Program-made: the position numbers and the translations under genes
Part shown: in pieces, positions 1 to 6,914 of the stretch
Position numbering within the stretch: position 1 is the first letter of the stretch
Layout of the letters: each line of letters starts with the position of its first letter
DNA from: DATKPC01 sp035524275
GTDB lineage: Bacteria > Pseudomonadota > Gammaproteobacteria > Burkholderiales > Burkholderiaceae_F
Reading direction: 5' to 3'
DNA: 13,223 nucleotides
Assembly (NCBI GenBank): GCA_035524275.1
Contig: DATKPC010000128.1
Coordinates: 1-13,223, forward strand
The notes under the pieces: model-generated
The model's input: only the letters and a program-made list of their open reading frames with translations
Told to the model about the DNA's origin: nothing
Databases searched by the model: none

Positions 1-83
1 CTTCGCGGGCGAGGGGAGCCTCGGTGTCGAGGCTCTAGACGTTGTCACCACGGCTGACGCCGTAACTCCCCTCGCCCGCGAAG
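1..83. repeat. Inverted repeat pair with nested hairpins downstream of hisA
   Basis: Positions 1-18 (CTTCGCGGGCGAGGGGAG) and 66-83 are perfect inverted copies, 47 nt apart. The loop itself folds: AGCCTCG/CGAGGCT (17-23 with 28-34, loop GTGT) and ACGGC/GCCGT (50-54 with 59-63, loop TGAC). The left arm is cut by the window edge and probably continues as a full copy of the ~40-bp element. The arrangement resembles a pair of REP units in opposite orientation (a BIME). With hisA ending at 145 it may end or stabilise the his transcript, but no T-run makes it a standard terminator. Confidence 0.75.
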
Positions 84-107
84 CGGGAGAGGGGTGGGGG
101 GAGAGGG
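68..107 (-). repeat. Dispersed ~40-bp hairpin repeat, copy B
   Basis: Read on the minus strand it begins CCCTCTCCCCCCACCCCTCT and continues CCCGCTTCGCGGGCGAGGGG. The inner 27 bases (68-94) form a 12-bp stem with one mismatch around a TTC loop. It matches the copy at 13169-13207 apart from a single extra C. Similar CCCCTCTCCCGCTTCGCGGG elements are dispersed in many GC-rich proteobacterial genomes, which I recall as general knowledge. Confidence 0.8.
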
Positions 108-144
108 GGCGGGCGCGAGGGGCCGGGCGAGAGGGACCGGCGCG

Positions 145-888
145 CTACTCGCCCGCGTGCACCGCGACGCGCGCCAGAGCCGCCTTGAAGTCGAGCTTTC
201 CCTCGTAGATCGAGCGGCCCAGGATGGCCGCGGCGACGCCGTCGTCCTCGACCCCGCACAGCCGGTCGATGTCTTCCAGCCCGCCGATGCCGCCGCTGGC
301 GATGATCGGGATCTTGACGGCGCGGGCGAGTTCGACGGTCGCCTCGACGTTCACGCCCGTCATCATCCCGTCGCGGCCGATGTCGGTATAGAGGATCGAG
401 TCGACGCCATAGTCCTGGAACTTGCGCCCCAGGTCGATCACGTCGTGCCCGGTGAGCTTGCTCCAGCCGTCGGTCGCGACCTTGCCGCCCTTCGCGTCGA
501 GCGCGACGATCACGTGGCCGCCGAACGCGCTGCAGGCGTCCTGCAGGAAGCCGGGGTTCTTGACCGCGGCGGTCCCGATCACGACGAACGAGACCCCGTC
601 GTCGATGTACCGCTCGATCGTATCCAGGTCGCGCAGCCCGCCGCCCAACTGGATCTCGACCTCCTCGCCGACGGCGCGGATGATCTTGCGCACGACCGGC
701 TCGTTGACCGGGCGCCCGGAGCGGGCGCCGTTCAAGTCGACGATGTGCAGGCGGCGCGCCCCCAGGCCGACCCAGTGCCGCGCCATGGCCACCGGATCGT
801 CGGAGAATACCGTCGCGTCGTTCATGTCGCCCTGGCGCAGGCGGACGCAATGCCCGTCCTTGAGGTCGATGGCGGGTATCAGGAGCAT
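145..888 (-). CDS. hisA: HisA, phosphoribosylformimino-5-aminoimidazole carboxamide ribotide isomerase
   Basis: Cytoplasmic (beta/alpha)8-barrel isomerase that converts ProFAR to PRFAR, the substrate of HisF-HisH. The product is 247 aa, the normal family length. It begins MLLIPAIDLKDGHCVRL with the catalytic Asp at residue 8. The second half-barrel has ALDAKGGKVATDGW (129-142) with the second catalytic Asp near 131, YTDIGRDGMMTG (167-178), and the phosphate-binding ASGGIG (197-202). The frame stays open upstream to 972, but those residues come from the repeat-bearing spacer, and HisA proteins start at M-LIPAIDL, so I chose the ATG at 886-888. No clear Shine-Dalgarno precedes it. The stop is TAG. 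It lies 96 bp after hisH and is the last his gene visible; hisF would be expected next but the following 144 bp are non-coding. Confidence 0.97.
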   Translation of the reverse strand: MLLIPAIDLKDGHCVRLRQGDMNDATVFSDDPVAMARHWVGLGARRLHIVDLNGARSGRPVNEPVVRKIIRAVGEEVEIQLGGGLRDLDTIERYIDDGVSFVVIGTAAVKNPGFLQDACSAFGGHVIVALDAKGGKVATDGWSKLTGHDVIDLGRKFQDYGVDSILYTDIGRDGMMTGVNVEATVELARAVKIPIIASGGIGGLEDIDRLCGVEDDGVAAAILGRSIYEGKLDFKAALARVAVHAGE

Positions 889-902
889 GGCGTCGTAACG
901 CA

Positions 903-930
903 GGTGAGGGGAGCGAAGCGGGGAGGGGTC
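903..930. repeat. Degenerate half copy of the hairpin repeat in the hisH-hisA spacer
   Basis: On the minus strand, ACCCCTCCCCGCTTCGC matches the left arm of the ~40-bp element (one T missing), then diverges to TCCCCTCACC instead of GGGCGAGGGG. It sits within the 96-bp gap between hisH and hisA. It is either a decayed copy or a related subfamily. The rest of the gap shows nothing recognisable. Confidence 0.45.
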
Positions 931-984
931 GATCGGCGGCAGCCCGGCGCGCCTAGCGCGAGGCCGGCGCACGCGGGCCGCGGA

Positions 985-1623
985 TCAGGGTTTCCATGCG
1001 ACAAAGTTCCGATACATGCGCAGGCCGGTCGCGGCGCTCTTCTCGGGATGGAACTGGGTGGCGAAAATATTATCCCGCGCCACGGCGCAGGTAAAGGCGC
1101 CGCCGTAGTCGGTTTCGCCGACCGTCAATTCGGCCTGCGCCGGGCTGGCGTAGTAGCTGTGGACGAAATAGAAGTAGCTGCCGTCGGCGATGCCGTCCCA
1201 CAACGGGTGCCGGCCGGCGATGCGCACGCGGTTCCAGCCCATGTGCGGAACCTTGAGCCGGCCGCCGTCGGGCAGCGCCAGCGCCGCATCGCGGAACCGG
1301 ACGACCGCGCCGGGGAACAGCCCCAGGCCTTCGGTGTCGCCCTCCTCCGAACGGTCGAAGATCATCTGCTCGCCGATGCAGACCGCGAGCAACGGGCGGC
1401 TCGCCGCGGCGCGCCGTACCGCCGCCTCCAGGCCCGACTCGCGCAGGTAGCGCATGCAGTCGGGCATCGCGCCCTGCCCCGGCAACACGACCCGGTCGGA
1501 CCGGTCGATCTCGGCGGCATCGCTGCTGATCCGCACGGTCGCCTCGGGCGCGACGTGCTCCAGCGCCTTGGCGACCGACCGCAGGTTGCCCATCCCGTAG
1601 TCGACGACGGTGATCAGGCTCAT
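985..1623 (-). CDS. hisH: HisH, glutamine amidotransferase subunit of imidazole glycerol phosphate synthase
   Basis: Class I (triad) glutaminase that feeds ammonia to HisF for making imidazole glycerol phosphate and AICAR. The product is 212 aa, normal for HisH. The start MSLITVVDYGMGNLRSV is the family N terminus. PGQGAMPDCM (48-57) forms the oxyanion-strand region. The nucleophile is Cys82 in LLAVCIGEQM, and the His-Glu pair is H192/E194 in FATQFHPEKS. The frame runs upstream to 1773 without family-like sequence, so I use the ATG at 1621-1623, preceded by a GGAG about 9 nt away. It follows hisB by 34 bp. In many Burkholderiaceae a marC-family gene sits between hisB and hisH; none fits here. 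Its partner HisF is not in the window. Confidence 0.97.
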   Translation of the reverse strand: MSLITVVDYGMGNLRSVAKALEHVAPEATVRISSDAAEIDRSDRVVLPGQGAMPDCMRYLRESGLEAAVRRAAASRPLLAVCIGEQMIFDRSEEGDTEGLGLFPGAVVRFRDAALALPDGGRLKVPHMGWNRVRIAGRHPLWDGIADGSYFYFVHSYYASPAQAELTVGETDYGGAFTCAVARDNIFATQFHPEKSAATGLRMYRNFVAWKP

Positions 1624-1657
1624 GCGTCGCGGCTCCAGGCGCTGTGGCGTCGCCCGG

Positions 1658-2263
1658 TCACAGGCTTCCCTTCGTGCTCGGGACGGCGCCCGGCGCCCGC
1701 GCGTCGACCTCGACCGCCATGCGCAGCGCGCGGGCGAACGCCTTGAACACCGTTTCGCACTGATGATGTGCATTCTCGCCGCGCAGGTTGTCGACGTGGA
1801 GCGTCGCCTGCGCGTGATTCACGAAGCCCTGGAAGAACTCGTGCGCCAGTTCGACGTCGAACGTGCCGATCGCCGAGCGGGTGAACGGCACGTTCCACGT
1901 CAGCCCCGGCCGCCCGGAGAGGTCGACCACGACGCGGGACAGCGCCTCGTCGAGCGGGACGTAGGCATGGCCGTAGCGGCGAACGCCGAGCTTCTCGCCG
2001 ATCGCGCGGGCAAACGCCTGGCCGACGGTGATGCCGACGTCCTCGACCGTGTGGTGGGCGTCGATGTGCAGGTCGCCTTCGGCCTCCACCGTGAGGTCGA
2101 ACAGCCCGTGGCGCGCGACCTGGTCGAGCATGTGGTCGAAGAATCCGACGCCGGTGGCAAGGCGGCTCACGCCGCTGCCGTCCAGGTCGATCACGACGCG
2201 GATGCGCGTCTCGCGGGTGTGGCGGGCGACTTCGGCGATGCGTTTCGCGGTGGCCAGGCTCAT
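1658..2263 (-). CDS. hisB: HisB, imidazoleglycerol-phosphate dehydratase (monofunctional)
   Basis: Mn-dependent dehydratase that turns imidazole glycerol phosphate into imidazole acetol phosphate. The product is 201 aa, the size of the stand-alone IGPD; the N-terminal histidinol-phosphate phosphatase domain of the E. coli bifunctional HisB is absent. The metal-binding histidine motifs are visible: FFDHMLDQVARHG (41-53), DLHIDAHHTVEDVG (64-77), HEFFQGFVNHAQ (141-152) and the second-repeat ENAHHQCE (163-170). The start overlaps the hisC stop by 4 nt (ATGA), and a GAGG lies about 7 nt upstream inside hisC. A short Ala/Pro-rich tail (188-201) follows the usual end RALRMAVEVD. A separate histidinol-phosphate phosphatase must be encoded elsewhere. 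Confidence 0.97.
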   Translation of the reverse strand: MSLATAKRIAEVARHTRETRIRVVIDLDGSGVSRLATGVGFFDHMLDQVARHGLFDLTVEAEGDLHIDAHHTVEDVGITVGQAFARAIGEKLGVRRYGHAYVPLDEALSRVVVDLSGRPGLTWNVPFTRSAIGTFDVELAHEFFQGFVNHAQATLHVDNLRGENAHHQCETVFKAFARALRMAVEVDARAPGAVPSTKGSL

Positions 2264-3327
2264 AGGCTGCCTCGGAGGGCGGCGAGGAAGGCGTCATTCT
2301 CGGCGCCAGTCCCGATCGTCGTACGCAGGCAGCCACTTAGCAAGGGGTGTGCCGCCGATACGTTCTTGATCAGGATGCCGCGTTGCTTCAGCGCTGCAAA
2401 CACCGCGTCCGGCCGTGCGACGCGGAACAGGATGAAATTGGCCGCCGAATCGAACGCCTCGACGCCGTCGACCGCGCGCAGCGCCGCGGCCACGCGCGCC
2501 CGCTCGCCGCGCAGGATCGCCGCCTGCTCGTCGAGGACGCCGAGGTGGCCGAGCAGGACATCGGCGGCCGCCAGCGTCAGGACGTTGACGTTGTACGGAG
2601 GGCGCACCTTGTCGAATTCGCGGATCCACGCCGGCGCGCCGCACAGGTAGCCCAGCCGGATGCCGGCGAGCCCCAGCTTGGACAGCGTGCGCAGCACGAG
2701 CAGCCGCGGGCGGCGCCGCAGTTCGTCGAGGAACGTCGCCTGCGCGAACGGCAGGTAGGCCTCGTCCACGACGACCAGCCCGGGCGCCGCGTCCAGGATG
2801 GCCTCGACGTCGGCGCGGTCGAAGAGATTGCCGGTCGGATTGTTGGGGTAGGCGAGGAAGACGACCGCCGGGCGGTGCTCCTCGATCGCCGCGATCATCG
2901 CCGCGACGTCGAGCGAGAAGTCGGGGCGCAGCGCGACGCCGACGAACCGGCAGCCGTCGAACCGCGCGCTCATCGCATACATCACGAAGCTCGGCCACGG
3001 GCTCAGGACCGTCGCTGCGGGCCGCGCGCAGGCCTGGATCACGAGGTGGATCAGTTCGTCGGAGCCGTTGCCCAGCATCAGCTCCATGCCCGGCGGCAGG
3101 CCGACGACCTGCGCCAGCCGCGCCTTGAAGTCGTGCGGATCGGCGGGCGGATAGCGGTTCAGCGCGACCCGCGCGAGGCGCGCGCCCAGTTCCTCCGCCA
3201 GCGCGGGCGGCAGCGCGAACGGATTCTCCATCGCATCGAGCTTGACCATCCCGGCGGCCGGCGGGACGTGGTAGGCGTCGATCGCGAGGACGTCGTCGCG
3301 GACGATCTGCTGCAGCGGGAGTGTCAT
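2260..3327 (-). CDS. hisC: HisC, histidinol-phosphate aminotransferase
   Basis: PLP-dependent fold-type I aminotransferase that converts imidazole acetol phosphate plus glutamate to histidinol phosphate. The product is 355 aa, typical length. Motifs: KLDAMENPF (29-37) near the N terminus, GNGSDELI (86-93) in the PLP-phosphate region, FLAYPNNPTGN (157-167), VVVDEAY (185-191) with the Asp that contacts the PLP ring nitrogen, and the Schiff-base Lys217 in RTLSKLGLAGIRLGY. The ORF remains open to 3417, but the first 30 codons are unlike the family, so the ATG at 3325-3327 is preferred although its Shine-Dalgarno is weak. It lies 52 bp after hisD, with a tiny bridging ORF in between (see separate entry). 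Its stop overlaps the hisB start. Confidence 0.96.
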   Translation of the reverse strand: MTLPLQQIVRDDVLAIDAYHVPPAAGMVKLDAMENPFALPPALAEELGARLARVALNRYPPADPHDFKARLAQVVGLPPGMELMLGNGSDELIHLVIQACARPAATVLSPWPSFVMYAMSARFDGCRFVGVALRPDFSLDVAAMIAAIEEHRPAVVFLAYPNNPTGNLFDRADVEAILDAAPGLVVVDEAYLPFAQATFLDELRRRPRLLVLRTLSKLGLAGIRLGYLCGAPAWIREFDKVRPPYNVNVLTLAAADVLLGHLGVLDEQAAILRGERARVAAALRAVDGVEAFDSAANFILFRVARPDAVFAALKQRGILIKNVSAAHPLLSGCLRTTIGTGAENDAFLAALRGSL

Positions 3328-3380
3328 GGCATCCAGGGGAGCGGCGCTGCGCGGTCGCGACGCGGGGCGGCGGCGACCAT
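3324..3380 (-). other. 18-codon ORF bridging the hisD stop and hisC start (possible translational relay)
   Basis: Between hisD and hisC a short ORF reads MVAAAPRRDRAAPLPWMP and then stops. Its ATG shares one base with the hisD TGA (TGATG), and its TGA overlaps the hisC ATG by 4 nt (ATGA). Seen directly: both junctions and the open frame. Inference: terminating ribosomes could re-initiate here and be carried to hisC, keeping the two genes coupled across a 52-bp spacer. It has no family resemblance and may be chance, since such short frames are easily open in GC-rich DNA. Confidence 0.3.
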
Positions 3381-4711
3381 CAGCCCGCGCCGAGCCGGCA
3401 CGAGGCGCTTGCCGCATGGGCGGCGAGCCCTTCGCCGGCCGCCAGGCGCGCGGCGATCGGGCCCAACGTGCGCGCGCCCGCCGGCGAAACGCCGATCAGG
3501 CTGGTCCGCTTCTGGAAATCGTAGACGCCCAAGGGCGACGAGAAGCGCGCGGTGCGCACCGTCGGCAGCACGTGGTTCGGGCCGGCGCAGTAGTCGCCGA
3601 GGGCCTCGCTCGCCAGGCGCCCGAGGAAGATCGCGCCGGCGTGCCGGATTCGGTCCGCCCAGCGCTGCGGATCGTCGGTCGAGATCTCCAGGTGCTCCGG
3701 CGCGATCCGGTTCGCGATCTCGCAGGCCTCCTCCAGGTCGCGCGTCTGGATCAGCGCGCCGCGGCCGGCAAGCGACGCGCGGATGATGTCGCGCCGCGGC
3801 ATGGTCGGCAGCAGGCGTTCGATCGACGCCGCGACGCGCGCGATGAACGCGGCGTCCGGCGACAGCAGGACCGCCTGCGCCAGCTCGTCGTGCTCCGCCT
3901 GCGAGAAGAGATCCAGCGCGATCCAGTCGGGGTCGGTGCGGCCGTCGCAGATCACGAGGATCTCCGACGGCCCGGCGATCATGTCGATGCCGACGGTGCC
4001 GAACACCAGGCGCTTGGCCGCCGCCACGTAGGCGTTGCCCGGCCCGACGATCTTGTCGACGGCCGGGATCGTCGCGGTGCCGTGGGCGAGCGCCGCGACG
4101 GCCTGCGCGCCGCCGATCGCGAACGCGCGCGTGACGCCGCCGACCGCCGCGGCGGCCAGCACGAGCGGATTGCGCTCGCCGCCGGGCGTCGGCACGACCA
4201 TGACGATCTCGCCGACGCCGGCGACGTGCGCCGGAATGGCGTTCATCAGCACCGACGACGGATACGCCGCCTTGCCGCCCGGCACGTAGAGGCCGACGCG
4301 GTCGAGCGCCGTGACCCGCTGGCCGAGGACGTTGCCGTCGGCATCGGTGAACGTCCAGGTCTCGCCGCGCTGCCGCTCGTGGAACGCCCGGATGCGCTGC
4401 GCCGCCGCCTGCAGCGCGGCACGGTCCTCCGGCGCCAGGCCGTCGAGCGCCGCCTGCATCGCCGCGACCGGAATCTCGAGCGCCGCGACGCTCGCGGCCT
4501 CGACGCGGTCGAAGCGGCGCGTGTAGTCCAGCACGGCGGCATCGCCGCGCGCGCGAACGTCATCGACGATCCGCTGCGCCGCCGCGTCGATGTCGCGGTC
4601 GAGCGCGGTGTCGAGCGCCACCAGGTCGGCGAACGCGGCATCGAATCCCGGATCCCGGGTCGACAGTCGCCGGATCGGCGTCTCGGTAAGTTCCACGATC
4701 GGGGTGCTCAT
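3380..4711 (-). CDS. hisD: HisD, histidinol dehydrogenase
   Basis: Zn- and NAD-dependent enzyme for the last two steps of the pathway, histidinol to histidinal to histidine. The product is 443 aa, normal size. The family signature is clear: IVGPGNAYVAAAKRLV (221-236) followed by GIDMIAGPSEI (241-251). Zinc and catalytic residues are in place: Gln271 and His274 in FSQAEHDE, Glu339-His340 in NRIAPEHLEI, GPNHVLPT (377-384), and the C-terminal zinc His432 in GLAAHAAS. The ATG at 4709-4711 is 10 bp after the hisG stop, with a GAGGA Shine-Dalgarno in that gap. The N-terminal 30 or so residues are more variable, as usual for this family. Confidence 0.97.
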   Translation of the reverse strand: MSTPIVELTETPIRRLSTRDPGFDAAFADLVALDTALDRDIDAAAQRIVDDVRARGDAAVLDYTRRFDRVEAASVAALEIPVAAMQAALDGLAPEDRAALQAAAQRIRAFHERQRGETWTFTDADGNVLGQRVTALDRVGLYVPGGKAAYPSSVLMNAIPAHVAGVGEIVMVVPTPGGERNPLVLAAAAVGGVTRAFAIGGAQAVAALAHGTATIPAVDKIVGPGNAYVAAAKRLVFGTVGIDMIAGPSEILVICDGRTDPDWIALDLFSQAEHDELAQAVLLSPDAAFIARVAASIERLLPTMPRRDIIRASLAGRGALIQTRDLEEACEIANRIAPEHLEISTDDPQRWADRIRHAGAIFLGRLASEALGDYCAGPNHVLPTVRTARFSSPLGVYDFQKRTSLIGVSPAGARTLGPIAARLAAGEGLAAHAASASCRLGAG

Positions 4712-4721
4712 CCGGTCCTCG

Positions 4722-5357
4722 TCATCCGACCGCCGCGCGGAGCTTCTCGATCAGCGCCTGCGTCTCGGCGGCCTTCGACTTGAATGCCGCCTGGTTCACG
4801 ATCAGCCGCGAGGAGATCCGCGCGATCTCCTCGACCTCGACGAGCCCGTTGGCCTTCAGCGTCCCGCCGCTGGAGACGAGGTCGACGATCGCGTCGGCCA
4901 GCCCGGCGAGCGGCGCCAGTTCCATCGAGCCGTAGAGCTTGATCAGGTCGACGTGCACGCCCTTCGCGGCGAAGTGCTCGCGGGCGCAGGCGACGTATTT
5001 GGTCGCCACGCGCAGGCGCGCGCCGCGGCGGACCGCGCTCGCGTAGTCGAACGCCGCGGGCACCGCGACGCAGAGGCGGCAGCGTCCGATCTTCAGGTCC
5101 ACCGGCTGGTACAGCCCGGCGCCGCCGTGCTCCATCAGGACGTCCTTGCCGGCGACGCCGAGCTCCGCGGCGCCGTACTGCACGTACGTCGGCACGTCGC
5201 TCGCGCGCACGACGACGATCCGCAGGTTCGGGTCGGACGTCCCGATGATCAGGCGCCGCGACGACTCCGGATCCTCGTCGGGGCGGATGCCGGCGCGCGC
5301 AAGCAGCGGCAGGGTCTCGTCGAAGATGCGGCCCTTGGAGAGCGCCAGCGTGATCAT
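4722..5357 (-). CDS. hisG: HisG, ATP phosphoribosyltransferase, short form (catalytic subunit)
   Basis: Catalyses the first, feedback-controlled step of histidine synthesis: ATP + PRPP to phosphoribosyl-ATP. At 211 aa it is the short form (HisG_S), lacking the C-terminal ACT-like regulatory domain of the ~300-aa form; short forms act in a hetero-octamer with HisZ, a histidyl-tRNA-synthetase-like protein. The start MITLALSKGRIFDETLPLL is the family N terminus. ADAIVDLVSSGGTLKANGL (154-172) carries the PRPP-binding loop. The ATG overlaps the murA stop by 4 nt (ATGA), so its translation is probably coupled to murA. hisZ is not in the window; in betaproteobacteria it usually sits elsewhere (near purA), which is background knowledge, not seen here. 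Confidence 0.97.
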   Translation of the reverse strand: MITLALSKGRIFDETLPLLARAGIRPDEDPESSRRLIIGTSDPNLRIVVVRASDVPTYVQYGAAELGVAGKDVLMEHGGAGLYQPVDLKIGRCRLCVAVPAAFDYASAVRRGARLRVATKYVACAREHFAAKGVHVDLIKLYGSMELAPLAGLADAIVDLVSSGGTLKANGLVEVEEIARISSRLIVNQAAFKSKAAETQALIEKLRAAVG

Positions 5358-6613
5358 TTGACGCGCTCGATCCGCGCGCCCAGCGCGGTGAGCCGCTCCT
5401 CCATCCGCTGGTAGCCGCGATCCAGGTGGTAGATGCGGTCGATCAGCGTCTCGCCGTCGGCGACGAGCCCGGCGATCACGAGGCTCGCGGAGGCCCGCAG
5501 GTCGGTGGCCATCACGCGCGCGCCCGACAGGCGCCCGACGCCGCGGACGATCGCGGTGTGGCCGTCGATGTCGATGTCCGCGCCGAGGCGCTGCAGTTCC
5601 AGCACGTGCATGAAGCGGTTCTCGAAGATCGTCTCGGTGATCCGGCTCGCGCCGGTCGCGATGCAGTCGAGCGCCATCAGCTGCGCCTGCAGGTCGGTCG
5701 GGAACCCGGGGTATGGCGCCGTGCGGACGTTGACCGCGCGCGGCCGCTCGCTCATGCGCAGCCGGATCCAGTCGGTCCCGACCTCGATGCGCGCACCGGC
5801 CTCGCGCAGCTTGTCGAGCACCGCATCGAGAAGCGGCGGCGCGACATGGCGCAGCGTGACGTCGCCGCCGCAGGCGGTCGCGGCGACCAGGAACGTCGCC
5901 GCCTCGATGCGGTCGGCCACGACGTGGTGCGTCGCCGGGCGCAGCGCGCCGACGCCCTGGACGACGACCCGGTCGGTGCCGGCGCCGCGGACGTGCGCTC
6001 CCATCTCGTTCAGGCAGCGCGCGAGGTCGACGACTTCCGGCTCGCGCGCGGCGTTCTCGATGATCGTCTCGCCGTCGGCGAGCGTCGCCGCCATCATCAG
6101 GTTCTCGGTCCCGGTGACCGTGACCATGTCCGTGACGATCCGCGCCCCGCGGAGCCGCTTGCGGCGCCCCTGGTCGGCGACGATGTAGCCGTGCTCGACG
6201 CGGATCTCGGCGCCCAGCAGGCGCAGGCCCTTCAGGTGCTGGTCGACCGGCCGCGCGCCGATGGCGCAGCCGCCCGGAAGGCTGACGCGGGCGCTGCCGC
6301 AGCGGGCGAGCAGCGGGCCGAGCACGAGGATCGACGCGCGCATCGTCTTCACGAGCTCGTACGGGGCCTCGGTCGAGGTCACGCTGGCCGCGGTCAGGTC
6401 GACGCGGTCGCCGTCGCGCTCGATCGCCACGCCCATCCCGCGCAGCAGCTTCGCCATCGTCGCCGTATCGGCAAGTTGCGGCACGTTGTGCAGCCGCAGG
6501 CGCTCGGCGGACAGCAGCGCCGCGGCCATGATCGGCAGCGCCGCATTCTTCGCGCCGGCCACGGCCACTTCGCCCTGCAGCGGAACGCCGCCGCGTATCT
6601 TCAGCTTGTCCAT
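5354..6613 (-). CDS. murA: MurA, UDP-N-acetylglucosamine 1-carboxyvinyltransferase
   Basis: Cytoplasmic enzyme that transfers enolpyruvate from PEP to UDP-GlcNAc, the first committed step of peptidoglycan synthesis and the target of fosfomycin. The product is 419 aa, identical in size to E. coli MurA. Conserved residues are present: Lys22-Asn23 in VAGAKNAALP, the catalytic Cys116 in LPGGCAIGARPVDQHLKG (fosfomycin-reactive Cys, not the resistant Asp variant), Asp307 in YPGFPTDLQAQ, the DLRASASL stretch (371-378) and Arg399 in LDRGYQRMEERL. The ATG at 6611-6613 is preceded by a weak GGGA. It lies 19 bp after ibaG, the same order as in E. coli, and overlaps hisG by 4 nt. Confidence 0.98.
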   Translation of the reverse strand: MDKLKIRGGVPLQGEVAVAGAKNAALPIMAAALLSAERLRLHNVPQLADTATMAKLLRGMGVAIERDGDRVDLTAASVTSTEAPYELVKTMRASILVLGPLLARCGSARVSLPGGCAIGARPVDQHLKGLRLLGAEIRVEHGYIVADQGRRKRLRGARIVTDMVTVTGTENLMMAATLADGETIIENAAREPEVVDLARCLNEMGAHVRGAGTDRVVVQGVGALRPATHHVVADRIEAATFLVAATACGGDVTLRHVAPPLLDAVLDKLREAGARIEVGTDWIRLRMSERPRAVNVRTAPYPGFPTDLQAQLMALDCIATGASRITETIFENRFMHVLELQRLGADIDIDGHTAIVRGVGRLSGARVMATDLRASASLVIAGLVADGETLIDRIYHLDRGYQRMEERLTALGARIERVK

Positions 6614-6632
6614 CGTCGGTTCCCGGTCGCGA

Positions 6633-6878
6633 TCACGGCCTGGCGTTCCGGTACTCGTCCGGCGTCAGCGTCTTCATCGACAACGCGTGGATCTCGGCGC
6701 GCATCCGCTCGCCGAGCGCCGCGTAGACGAGCTGGTGGCGCTGCACGCGGCTCTTGCCGGCGAAGCGGTCGCTGACGATCAGCGCCTCGAAATGCTGTCC
6801 GTCGCCGTCGACTTCGAGCACCTCGCAGGGCAGCGCCTGCGCGATGTAGGACTTGACGTCTTGCGGGCTCGGCAGCAT
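6633..6878 (-). CDS. ibaG: BolA family protein, IbaG/YrbA type
   Basis: Small BolA-fold (KH-like) protein of 81 aa. BolA proteins pair with monothiol glutaredoxins to bind [2Fe-2S] clusters, and IbaG is linked to acid and redox stress in E. coli. The core runs from VDGDGQHFEALIVSD (23-37) through GKSRVQRHQLVYAALGERM (41-59) to EIHALSMKTLTPDEY (62-76). The invariant BolA histidine is His64; His29 and Cys18 are further possible ligands. A GAGGA lies about 8 nt before the ATG, inside a palindromic GAGGATCCTC. Its place directly before murA matches the E. coli mla-ibaG-murA order, which favours IbaG over BolA proper. Confidence 0.93.
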   Translation of the reverse strand: MLPSPQDVKSYIAQALPCEVLEVDGDGQHFEALIVSDRFAGKSRVQRHQLVYAALGERMRAEIHALSMKTLTPDEYRNARP

Positions 6879-6914
6879 GCGGAGGATCCTCGGATTCGGC
6901 GTGGACGATGGGGC

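Noticed and set aside
1..94. Rho-independent terminator after hisA
   Set aside because: Stems are strong but no T-run follows on the minus strand; classed as a repeat structure instead.
68..107. CRISPR repeat
   Set aside because: Copies are inverted and 13 kb apart, with no regular spacer array.
1624..1657. Space for a marC gene between hisB and hisH
   Set aside because: Only 34 bp are present and no remnant is visible; the gene is simply absent here.
94..1746. Long plus-strand open frame (550 codons) over hisA and hisH
   Set aside because: Antisense shadow of two certain genes; the Asp/Arg/Val-rich translation has no recognisable family and such frames are open throughout this GC-rich segment.
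3326..4783. Plus-strand open frame (485 codons) opposite hisD
   Set aside because: Shadow of hisD; composition is Arg/Ala/Asp-rich with no motif.
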